Assembly: GCA_000310025.1 (NCBI GenBank)
Contig: FN649736.1
Coordinates: forward strand, 2,388,077-2,406,048
DNA: 17,972 bases
Direction of reading: 5' to 3'
Source: Ectocarpus siliculosus
Lineage: Eukaryota; Sar; Phaeophyceae; Ectocarpales; Ectocarpaceae
Part shown: positions 1 to 9,449 of the stretch, piece after piece
Layout: the number at the start of each line of letters is the position of its first letter
Position numbering within the stretch: the first letter of the stretch is position 1
Made by a program: the position numbers and the translations under genes
Notes under the pieces: model-generated
What the model saw: only the letters and a program-made list of their open reading frames with translations
Told to the model about the DNA's origin: nothing
Databases searched by the model: none

Positions 1-360
1 CGAATCATTGTACGTGGATCGGGATGGGAGGGGGAAGGCATGTTCAATAGGAACTGCCGACGAAGGCAAGCGGCGGTAGGGAAAAACGCTACACGCTAAC
101 AGCAGTGACGGAAGGAGCAAAAGAGAACACTTGGAAAGAGCACAATGATAAAAAAGTCTAAACAACCATACAAGACAAGGTGGGGGACACGACCTGGCTC
201 ACACCACACACACAAAAAAAACACCTACGGTGACACCAGCACCATCATCCGCATGCCCACAAAAGGCAACAACAACACCACCACCACCAGCATCAACCCC
301 AACAAAACCACCACCAATAACAAAAAGAACATTTACAACAACAGCAGCCTGGTTCCTTGC
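1..360 (-). other. CAF-1 intron 13 (partial)
   Basis: This is intronic sequence downstream of the last visible CAF-1 exon. The 200-345 part is rich in CAA/CCA (GTT/TGG on the gene strand). I see no segment here resembling the next expected piece of the ED domain (an FFVP-GYLS-like motif), so the next exon should lie beyond the left edge. The rest holds nothing I recognise. Confidence 0.55.
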
Positions 361-1667
361 CTTGTAGTCGAGGTTGTCCTCAGGCTCGACCTCTTCGTCC
401 GAAAGAAGATCTTCACCCTGCGCCTCCTCCTCCCAGTCCTCTGAGAACAAAAAAACACATGGACAAGCGAGGTATGGGGGGGGGTTCGCACGATGCCGAA
501 TGAACGGTGTGGCAATAGAAACAATCACACAAAAGACACGTACAAACAGCTCCTCACGGGGTCCCAGGTCATGGCATTTTGCTGTTGTCTGCCGCACTGA
601 GACTGACATCGTCTTTTCATTGGTCAGCCGGTTAGCGCGATCGATACCAACAAAAAAAAACATACACACGCACGCACACACACAAATCATGGCCTTCACA
701 ACCGTTTGTGCTGTTTTCAACCGCACTGAGACCAACGTATTTTCATTGGTCAGCGGGATAGCGCGGTCGATGCTTATAGTAAAAACACACACAAAGACGC
801 CGTCACGGAAACGCACCCTCGCTATCGTAGTCATAATTGAGCGTGCCCTTGGTGTCTCGACCAAGCGGCCGCCTGCCCGTGACCTGGCTGCTGCTCTTGG
901 ACCACGTGCCCCAGTAGGGCGGCCGGTGGTCCTGGTGGAACTGCAAGAGCTTCATGCGGTTGCGAACCTCCACCTGGTGCGTTCGTTCGTTTATCGGCAC
1001 GGTCGTCACAATCTTCCGAGACAGCAGTAAGTAGTCGTCTCCAAGGTGACGTTTTTATCACATGTACAGGGTTTTGTGCGTTCTTCGAGCGCGGAGGATA
1101 CATGTATATATGCACACACGCACACGTGTTTGCACCTGTTTCGTCTCTGAGTAGCTGGGCTCTCCGAAGCCGCCTCTGCCGCCCGCCACGGTTACGGTAA
1201 CCTTGATCTTCTTCGCCCGGACCACTTCCACCTGCGGGCAACCAACGACAAAGACGACAACGACACGCAAGCATCGACAACGTGTATGATACAGGCGGTT
1301 TCTCGGCGGGACTGTTGTGTCAAGCAGCCAATCAGGGTTTCACGTGCGAGGGCGCGAGCGCAAGGCGAAGATGGCACGTGGTTGATTATTGGCTGGCCCT
1401 CCCTCGTTGGCGCGAAGTGGGGGACAAGGTAACAAATGTGTGAAGGTCCACTGAACAGTAGCGGTCGGCGTGAAGAAGCACGTGGCGGACACATACGTGA
1501 GCAAATTTCGCACGCCGAAACGCTACCCTACACGCCGGCGACAGCGATCTACGGTCCTCCCTCCCCTCCGCTATTCGCTTACTTCGGCCACACTCCAATC
1601 TCGTGTGACCTCCTTTCGTAGACACTCTTTCACTTCTGTCTATGGATGCTGCCTCTGTTGTTGTTGC

Positions 1668-1755
<88 letters not shown>

Positions 1756-4700
1756 GCTGTTGTTGTTGCTGTTGCTGTTGTTTTTGTTGGTGGTGGTGGT
1801 GTCGGTGGTGATGGTGTTGGTGTCGTGGTGTTGTTGTTGTTGCTGTCGTTGCGGTTGATATCGTGGTTGTGGTTGTTGTCGGTGCAACGCTTACCTCGTC
1901 GTCCCCGGCCAGGGCGGCGGCGATGGCCTTGCGCTTGAGGGATCGCTCGCCCATCTCTGCGGACGCGCACGCGAAGCACGTGGTCGGTATCGTCAACGTA
2001 CCATCGATACAAGACGGGATGGAACCGAAACACCAGACGGGATGGAACGGAAACACAAGACGGGATGGAACGGACGGGGTGTCAAGCACGGAGGGGTGGA
2101 AGAAGAGAGGAGAACAAGGTCCCCATCTCGTCCGACCTGAATCAGAAGTCAGATTGGTACCTCACTCAATACACAAGTGCACATGAGCAAGCCCATTTAG
2201 CACATGCACACAATTTAGTCCGGCGAAAAGCCCAGCCCCCCCGGTGACCCCGGATCCCACACCACAGCCTTTGCTGTAGCAGCGCTTTGCCTTTTTCAGC
2301 GGCACTGAGACTGACATGTTTCCATTGGTCAGTGGGGTAGCCGCGGTCCATACAACTAAAAGACACGCACACACATACACACCTCGCGCGGTCTTGACCA
2401 GAAGCTCCTCCGGCTCGCCCCCGTCCTTCAATCTCTTCTCGAACAACACAACTTCTTCGGGCCCGAACCCCCCCTCGCTCCTCCGAACAACAACACCACC
2501 CCCCAGGTCTCCTCCCCCTCCGCCCCCTCCCCCGACCTCAACGCCCCCCACCCCCCCCGCCGCCGCCGCCTCAACCCCGGCGCCGCCCGCGTTGCCGCTG
2601 CCCGCCTGTCCGATCAGAGCCCCCCCCCCTCCTCCCGCTGCTGCTGTAGCCGCCGTCGCCCCCGCTGCCGCCAGGGCCTTGCCCGCTGCGTCCCTCGAGC
2701 CGTTGACGCCCGCATGCAGGACGCCCATGGCGGACGGCTCAACATTTTCCTGCAGAGAATATACAAAAAGAGGGGAATGGAAAGATCATTTTCGGAAGGG
2801 TAGGAAGGGGGGGGGGCGTGGGTGTACTCATAGTCGCGCATGCCGTGGTCGTTAGACCATTGACCTCGCATTCCTACGAAGCCAGGAGGGGGAAGGGTGG
2901 GGAGGCAATACTTGTTGTTACTGGTTTTTGACGGTTGAAGACAGGCAGGCAGGCACGTGGATTGGACGACGACACATGGCTGGAGACAGGGAGGTCACCG
3001 ATGGGACAAGAAATGGGGGGGTACCCACTTGTTTGTTTGTCTCTCCTACTGCTGTCGTGTTTTACACCCCATGTGGGCAGATCACCCCCTCTCGGTAGGA
3101 GCGTCGCCAGGCCTGCCCGGATTGGGCGCTGGGTTGCGCTCTACCGAAAGCCCCATCCAGCAGAGAGGGAGTCGAGACACTAATGATGCTGCGGGGATCA
3201 TGTTGCCGTGACAAGCATAAAAGCACCCGTCCATGTTGCAACGCGCGGTTGGTAGCGGCGGCGTTCTCCACAGCTCCTAGCCTAGCCGTTCCTACCTTGG
3301 CGTCTTGGGAAGGGGCGGCGTCCGTGACTCTGAAGAAGTTGAAAAGAGAAATCTTGGGCTGCTGCTTGGCCTCCTCTTCCTTCTTGCGCTCCTGCGTCGC
3401 GCGATTAAGCAGCAGGGGGACATGGGGGGCACAAAAAGAGTCCTCAGCGAGAGAATACCGCATCTGTCCAACACCACCGTATCGAGAACGACCACATTAG
3501 CCACCAGTACCAACAACACGGCCGCCACAACAACAGCAGGACAGCACACGAACGGACAGGACCAGGATGAAAAAAAAAAAGTTAGACTAGGATAGGAATT
3601 GTAGGACAAAACAAAAGCTAGGACAGGACCGAATAGGACGAAGAAAGAGCTAGCATAGGATAGGACAGGACAAGAACAGGACAAGGATGAACAAAAAAAA
3701 AGCGAGATATGGATAGGATAGCAAAAGAAAAACAGAGGATGGAACAGGACGAAGAAAAAGCGAATAAAGGGAAGGAAAGGACAGGATAGCGGACAACAAA
3801 CCTCCTCGGCGGCGGCGGCCTCGGCCTTGACTCGTCTCCTCTCCTGGTCCTTGGCGTCCCTCTCCGCCTGCCTCTGCTCCAGCTTCTTCCGCCTCTCCTC
3901 CTCCTTCGCCCGCTTCTCCTCCGCCTTGGCCTCCTCCCTGCCCCTCCGGGCTGCCTCCCGCATGGCCGCCCCCGCCTCCTTGAGGGTGGCCTTCTGACGG
4001 AGAGCTTCCTCACGCCGGGCAAAGGCCATCACCTTCATCGTGTCATGTGTGTGTGTTTATTAATAGTGATAGCATGGACTACGCTAGATAAACGGCGGAC
4101 CAAAAATGAACAATACGTCAGTCTCATCGCGCTGACGGCGTAAAAAAAAGGTTTTCTGAAGGCTAAAGGTCATGGTCCACGTGCGTGCGAGCGGGCGGCG
4201 TTCGACATGTAGCACCAGCACCAGCACCAGCACCAGCAGGCGTGGAGAGGAGAGGAGAATGAATACATAGGCATGCATGCGTAAGCACCTTCTCCTCCTC
4301 CTTGCTGATCTTGGCGGCATCGCCGGGGAACTTGGCCATGACCTCCGTGAGTCGGACCAGGGCCTTGACCAGCCGGCCCGAGTTGGTGCGGTCACTCCGC
4401 GCCGACTTGACGACCCCAGCCTGTTTTATTAAAACGCAAGCGCAAACAAACGAACGAAAACTTCGGTTATTGACGAAAAACAAAGTCTTCCACGCCCCTG
4501 TTTGACTATTTTCTTTATGTTTGACAGAGAACCCCCCAACCTGCTTGTACTTTTTTTTTGGTACTCGAAACACGTCCATGGTCTCCCTTGTTCCCCCCCC
4601 CCCCCAACCAAAAACCGCATCAACTCACGTCTCCCCCTCTTCAACATGTCAATCCACACGCGCAAGAACTAAGCCAGAATACGAGACACGGATGAAGAGA

Positions 4701-6278
4701 AAATAGATGGGCGATGAACAGCCACAAGTTAAATAAAAAAGACGAAAATAACACAGACACACACAGACGGATTCATGGCCAATACACTGTAGAAGCATTT
4801 TCTGTTATCGCCCGAGCTGACATTGACGTCTTTTCATTGGTCAGCTAACTTGAGCGTGGTCGACGCAAATAAAAAAGACGAACATACCGCACCGAGACTG
4901 ACGTCATTTCATTGGTCAGCCGGTTAGCGCGGTCGACGCTAACAAACACACAAACACGCAAACACACAGCAGTGCACCTTTTCGGTCGGCAAAAGGTCCA
5001 TGAGCTGGACCTCCCAGCGCCAGATGGCCTCGGGTGCGGTGTCCTCCGGAATCACGGCCTTGCGGGGTTGAGAGCCGTAGCACTTCCGCTGGGCGATGAG
5101 GCTACGGGCAGGCAGGCACGCAGGCAGGCAGGCAGGCAGGCACGAACCGCCGCCCAAAGGAAAAAACGAGAGGGACAAGCGTGACGACGATGGCGATGTT
5201 GGCAAGGTTAGAAAACCGATCCCTCACTGAGCATATGAAATAGATACAGAGGTAGCTTGGCAGCAAGGTGGTAGGTAGGGCGGTTCGAATAAAAGCGGCT
5301 CCAAGAAAAGTGGAACGCCTGGGCGTTAAAACGCTCGCGTGCCGAAAACGACAGAGCTTAGGGGGAGTGCGTGAAAGCAAGCGGTGGGGGCACCTCGCTG
5401 CTGCTCCTCGTGTGTGATAAATAGAAGCAGCGACAACATCTCTAGCTCAAGTTTGCCCATACAAAAAACAGCACAATCAGCAGCATCACAAGTGTTAGCA
5501 AGAACGACGACACCAACAATGACAATGACGGCAACACCGCCAGCTCCCACAACCCTACCCTCGAGCAGGCCATCAAGACTACCCCAGCGCACACCGTTGG
5601 GTGACCATCTCTCTTATCCCGGCGTCCGGACAAAAAACGGGGCAGTCGATTGGCCATCAAAGCACACACCCCGCTGCTCTCCTCGTATCCATGGGCAACA
5701 ACATACCGCAACAATTATTGCCCGACCGAAGAAAGGAGGAACAAAAGACATGTTGTTGTCCTAACCTGATCTTGCCGGAGACCTGGTCCGCCGTCAGCCC
5801 AGCCGCCTGGCCGGGGATCAAGTCCGCCATCACCCCGCAGGCCTCCTCGGCCAGCGACGACAGAGGCGACGCGCTGCCCTGAACCAAGCGAGCGAGGAGA
5901 GGGGCCAGGTGCTCTGGAAACGCTCCCGCCGACGCCGCCCCCGCCGACGCCCCCGCCGACGCCGACGCCGCTGCAGCGTCAGCACCACCTCCGCCCTCCC
6001 CCGCCGCCTTCCAGGCTAGCGCGCCGTCCACGGCGTCCTGCAGCCCCATCCTGCGGTCCTGGCGGCCCTCCCCCTCGTCCGCCGAGCGGGCGCTCGACAC
6101 CGCCTGGGAGAGCTGCTGCCGGTACTTGTCCAGGAGAGGGTGCGATGGCGGTGGCGGCGGCGGCGGGGGCGTCGCATCCTGCTGCGACGTGGCCGCTCCG
6201 CCACCGCCGCCGGTGGCCGCCGCTTTGTTGCCCTTGGCGCCCGCCCCACCGACGGTCACGGCCGCCGCTGCTTTCCCA

Positions 6279-6321
<43 letters not shown>

Positions 6322-7570
6322 GTTTCGAAGAAGTGCCAGCCGGGAAGATAGACGCCAGTGTCGGCTTGTCCTTGGCTCCTGCTGGTGGTGGTGGCGCCAC
6401 CACTACAACGTCCATGTCCTCTTGGCCGCCGCCGCCGCCGCCGCCGCCGTCATGGCTCGGCGACGGCGGCTGCGGCGACCGCGACGGCGTCACGAACCCC
6501 GTCTGCGCCCCCGCGTCTCCCCCCTCCTCCGTGGACTCGCTGCCGTTCCCGCCGGAAGCAAACGCAGCAGACGGCTTCACCGCCTTGCTGTTCTTGTCGG
6601 ATCTAACATCGCCAGCGCCGGCACCTGCGGCGGACGAAGAAGGCGAGAAGAAGGACGAGATGCCGGTCGGCGCGGGCTTCACCGTAACTCCTACCACCGC
6701 CGCCGCCACCGCCACCGCCACCGCCGCGTCAGCCTTCGCGCGCTGCTGGGCCCTGGACGGGGGCGTCTTGTGCATCGCCATCGTGCTACTGGCAATGGTC
6801 TTACCGCCTGTCGCCGCCGCTTGCTCCGACATGAGCACGTCGCCCTCCTCGGCATCGCGCGCAGCAGCAGCAGCAGCCGCAGCAGCAACGACACTGCCAC
6901 CGTTTTGGTCATCGTCGTCGTCCTGGCCTTGTCGCAGCCGTTTCGTCCCGCGGTCGCTAGGAGATTTTGCGTTCGCCGGGCTCTCCGTCTCCTACAGAGG
7001 ATCCGTGGGGAACAGGGGAGGCAGTGAGCGTGAGGAGATCAGGGAACAAGAAAGACAATACGTTGGACGACGGCTTCCAATCGGTGGGTAACAGCGGCAG
7101 TGCGATGATCATTTCGTGTAACTGGCTGCACGCGGATGGTAGTAGTTGAGGCTACCTGCTGGACCAATCAATGCTTGAGAGCGCAAAAATACGCGCGCAT
7201 GCACACACACCTTGTCTAGCTTGAACCGCACAGATTTGATGGCACTGGACGGAGAACCGCCGTCATCTCTGTCGCCGCCACCGCCGCCGGGAAAGGAAGA
7301 GGCTTCTTCGCTCACCGTCTTCGCCTTCTGCTTCTGCTTCTTCTGCTTCTGCTGCTGCTTCTTCTCCTGCTGCTTCTCCTGCTGCTGTTCCAAAACCCAA
7401 GCGCGGGCAGCAGACTTGATGATACTGGCCGGAGAGGGGCAGCCGCCGCTGCCGGAGGAAGAGGCTTCTTCGATCACCGCCTTCGGCTCCGGCTGCTGCT
7501 GCGAATGTGTCAGAAGCCAAGCGCAGGCAGCCAAGAAGGACAGGCAAGGACGCGTTAAAGCGGGACAACC

Positions 7571-7602
<32 letters not shown>

Positions 7603-9251
7603 GAAAGACAGAGACAGACACGACAGAAAGACAAATCGGGTCGCGTCGAGCCAATGACGATTCTGCCCTTGCGCTCGATACACCAGCCGTTCGATAAGGC
7701 CTGAAGAACACAATGCTACTTTCAGCGGGTTCGGTTCCAGATGAGCAACAAAGCTATCAAAGCTCATGCCGTACGGATCGAGCTCCAGGAGTAAGCTGAA
7801 TTCCATCCGCGCAACGGGGGGTGGAGGCCGCCCGGCTATGCCATGGGTCTTGTTAGGAGATGTCGGCTCGTAACCGTACTGGAGAAAGCTACAACATAGG
7901 TTTTGGACTATCTTGGCGGCGTCCCCCTACATTGCGCGACATACATATAGACGGTGACTTCCGATGCGCCCTCAAAGGGGGAGCTTAAAATTGGTGAGTC
8001 TCGAAACTCCACTATTACATCTTGCACCTGGTCACCAGGGGGCATACCCAAGGACGGCTCGGGGTGGGCCTTGGAAACCAACACAACTCAAAAGTCACTC
8101 GTTTTACCTCTGCCGCGGCTTTGGTAGGTGGGGGTTTGTCGTCGCCCCCTTTCTTTGTCGGGCTGGGGATAAGGACGACATCATCGGCGGCGGCGGCGGC
8201 GGCCGGCTTTGTCTTGGGAGTGGTGAAGAACTTCGTCAGCGTGGGTTGCGCCTTGCCCACCTAGATTTTCAAACGCCGTCAAGGAACGAAGGTGAAAAAA
8301 AATCGACAAAAAATTGGTTTGATGACACTAAGATGAATAAACAACAACTGCGGAGAACGAGAGAGAAAAATGAATGCACCAGCCAGCGCACCTGAAGGAA
8401 AGAAAGACCGTACAAGGTTGATCAAAAGACTTGTTGGTGAAACTCAGATACCGCATGCGAAGAACGAGCGACAAATCAATGGACCGGCTGTAGACTGACC
8501 GCACCAATCTAAATCTGCTAAATAGTACAGCGGCGACGAGACGATGAGAGAGAGGAGGGGAGGAAACCCGAACCCACGCAATGACCAATTTGTCACACTG
8601 GACAGGATTGTTGTATTGTTGTGCGGGTACCCGTGTACAGCTGGTGCTCCTGCCTCTCACCTTGTACCGAACCCAAGTGATTCCTGGCTTTGTGATTCCC
8701 ACAATGTGTGTGCTCTTGCTGCTATTATACATGTACATAAATGTGGTGCTTGTGTTTGTACTTTTGTAACTACCCGTAAATCAAGGTGATCCACAAATTT
8801 CAAAATTCCAATTTCGTATGGAATATCAAGAGAATTGTGCGACGCTGTTGGCAGCATGGTGCAAACACTTGCGGTAGAACTAGGCTCGCCCGGTATAGCA
8901 ACGACGTGCTTGCGCGGCGCACACGCCTCTGGCGGAGGAGGTCAGCGATTAACTGCGCACGGCCCCAAAAAAGGCGTTGAAAACAACAGCAAGATTTCGT
9001 ATCGACAAGAGCCAGTAGCAGAGAAATTTCAAAAACAAAACTTGTTGCAGATTTGAGAAGGTCTGTTTTATTTTGGCGGGGCAAACGCCAGCAGCAAGAG
9101 ATAACGGCGACATGGAGGCTAGGCTGTGTTGTTGCAAAGCGTTTGTGCCCACCTCTGCCTTGTCCTTCTTCTTCCGAGCGGGAACCCCACCGCCGCCAGC
9201 CCCACTGCTGTTGCTGGGACGCCCCGGCCCGCGCTTTGTAGCTGGAGGCAT
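1..9251 (-). CDS. CHAF1A/FAS1-like: Chromatin assembly factor 1 large subunit (CAF-1 p150 / FAS1 family), 3' end beyond window
   Basis: CAF-1 deposits newly made H3-H4 on DNA behind the replication fork and is recruited by PCNA in the nucleus. Thirteen exons read on the minus strand: 9251-9153, 8260-8108, 7498-7211, 6991-5766, 5101-4978, 4420-4289, 4032-3802, 3391-3296, 2749-2383, 1956-1895, 1231-1136, 1012-817, 440-361. Phases agree at every junction, giving about 1050 codons. Residues 1-33 are basic with a GPGRP AT-hook-like motif. Residues 38-45 (QPTLTKFF) are a canonical PIP box. Residues about 85-560 are low-complexity Ala/Gly/Ser/Pro. Residues about 589-674 contain LIAQRKCYG and WRWEV, which I associate with FAS1 proteins. 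Residues about 675-760 are a Lys/Glu/Arg helix (KER). KISLFNFF (764-771) is a second PIP-like motif. MKLLQF and HRPPYWGTW (978-995), then DYDSEEDWEEE, open the acidic ED domain. The conserved FFVP region and C-terminal winged helix are missing because the window ends. The start ATG at 9251 has A at -3. The last donor (361/360) is a GC site and the least certain boundary; exon 3's acceptor lies in a CAG run and could shift by 3 nt. Confidence 0.92.
592..775 (-). repeat. Intronic CCAAT-type repeat, two copies (R1 592-649, R2 721-775)
   Basis: Two diverged copies of a ~55-bp element lie in CAF-1 intron 12 (816-441). On the plus strand both start CCGCACTGAGAC and continue with TTTTCATTGGTCAGC, a TAGCGCG block and a TCGAT block, then an A/CA-rich tail. 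R1 has the inverted repeat CTGAC (603-607) / GTCAG (623-627); in R2 the left arm is broken (CCAAC). The proximal copy starts about 40 nt after the 5' splice site. The same element recurs in introns 5 and 9. Confidence 0.85.
1326..1394. promoter_or_regulatory. Mirror-arranged CCAAT and CACGTG motifs in CAF-1 intron 10
   Basis: AGCCAATCA (1326-1334) and CACGTG (1341-1346) are followed by CACGTG (1375-1380) and TGATTATTGGCT (1383-1394). The two halves form an approximately palindromic array of CCAAT-box and E/G-box sites. Such pairs occur in promoters and enhancers of many eukaryotes. A regulatory role here is only inferred. Confidence 0.3.
1656..1789. repeat. (TTG)n / (CAA)n microsatellite
   Basis: About 29 uninterrupted GTT units run from 1669 to 1756, with interrupted GTT/GCT units on both sides. 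It lies inside CAF-1 intron 10 (1894-1232). The poly-Gln, poly-Asn, poly-Leu, poly-Val and poly-Cys reading frames across it are products of the repeat, not genes. Confidence 0.97.
2011..2080. repeat. Three-copy ~23-bp tandem repeat
   Basis: The unit AAGACGGGATGGAAC plus CGAAACAC-like spacer occurs at 2011-2034, 2035-2056 and 2057-2080 (last copy truncated). It is in CAF-1 intron 9, about 55 nt before the acceptor of the 62-nt exon 10. Confidence 0.88.
2299..2352 (-). repeat. Intronic CCAAT-type repeat, single copy (R3)
   Basis: This third-location copy sits in CAF-1 intron 9, about 30 nt downstream of the donor at 2382. It shares GGCACTGAGACTGACAT and CCATTGGTCAG with the other copies and ends in a CA-rich (GT-rich on the gene strand) tract reaching the splice site. 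Its hairpin arms are ACTGAC (2310-2315) and GTCAGT (2328-2333). Confidence 0.85.
3585..3795. repeat. Degenerate purine-rich repeat of AGGACA/AGGATAG units
   Basis: Many copies of GGACAGGA, TAGGATAGGA and GGACGAAGAAA-like blocks are mixed with A-runs. It begins immediately downstream of the CAF-1 exon 7 donor (3801), so on the gene strand intron 7 opens with a long C/T-rich tract of TCCTGTCC-like units. Confidence 0.75.
4811..4943 (-). repeat. Intronic CCAAT-type repeat, two adjacent copies (R4 4811-4868, R5 4887-4943)
   Basis: A near-tandem pair lies in CAF-1 intron 5, starting about 34 nt after the donor at 4977. R5 is the best-formed copy: ACCGAGACTGACGTCA, then TTTCATTGGTCAGC, then GTTAGCG (4923-4929) and its inverted partner CGCTAAC (4937-4943). 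R4 carries the inverted arms AGCTGAC (4815-4821) and GTCAGCT (4840-4846). The palindromic TGACGTCA in R5 is a CRE/bZIP-type site by sequence. Confidence 0.85.
5107..5143. repeat. (CAGG)n / (CCTG)n tetranucleotide repeat at a 3' splice site
   Basis: Nine GGCA-type units with one interruption. On the gene strand this is CCTG repeated directly before the CGTAG acceptor of CAF-1 exon 5 (exon starts 5101), so the microsatellite provides the polypyrimidine tract. Confidence 0.9.
6282..6320 (-). repeat. Coding (AGC)13 tract, poly-Ser in CAF-1 exon 4
   Basis: Thirteen CTG units on the plus strand read as Ser codons in the CAF-1 frame. It is in frame with flanking TSSKPS and NGK sequence. Neighbouring Ala, Gly and Pro runs (about 5935-6480, 6690-6730, 6860-6890) show the same codon-repeat expansion in this exon. 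Confidence 0.92.
7573..7623. repeat. (GACA)n / (TGTC)n tetranucleotide repeat
   Basis: Perfect GACA units at 7577-7600 with imperfect GAGA/GACA flanks. It lies in CAF-1 intron 2, about 75-125 nt before the exon 3 acceptor, where the gene strand reads as a pyrimidine-rich TGTC/TCTC tract. Confidence 0.92.
8261..9152 (-). other. CAF-1 intron 1
   Basis: This 892-nt intron has donor GAG/GTGGGC and acceptor AATCTAG/GTGGGC. It separates the start-codon exon from the exon with the PIP box. I find no exon-like segment, repeat or RNA gene in it; frames of 60-130 codons are scattered on both strands without recognisable content. Confidence 0.75.
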
Positions 9252-9449
9252 CTTATCTCCTTTCCGGTCGCTCTGCTGTTGACCTCACACAACAACACAC
9301 CACGTGTAGTAGCACAGCACACCGTCTAGAAATGGACACCTTTGGCAGCATGTGCAGCTGACTGAAGACGAATGGCCGAAGCGCGTGGTGTGTGTGTAGC
9401 TGATCAATTGAATCGTGCAGCGCAGAGGTACTGCGAGCTGGCCGCGGTT

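Noticed and set aside
374-1030. 218-codon plus-strand frame
   Set aside because: It runs antisense to two CAF-1 exons and through the intronic repeat copies between them.
1630-2089. Poly-Gln, poly-Asn, poly-Thr, poly-Leu, poly-Val and poly-Cys open frames
   Set aside because: All are readings of the TTG/CAA microsatellite inside CAF-1 intron 10; only 1956-1895 in this area is a supported exon.
5107-5143. Regular short repeats considered as a CRISPR array
   Set aside because: Units are contiguous tetranucleotides without spacers, and the genome is eukaryotic.
6126-7091. 321-codon plus-strand frame and overlapping plus-strand frames
   Set aside because: They are opposite-strand shadows of CAF-1 exon 4, kept open by its repeated GC-rich codons; the minus-strand frame joins conserved exons at valid splice sites.
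7147-7200. Possible sixth copy of the intronic repeat, inverted, in CAF-1 intron 3
   Set aside because: It has GCTGGACCAATCAATG near the donor and a GT-rich leader, but only a short core matches and the orientation is reversed; a chance CCAAT box is as likely.
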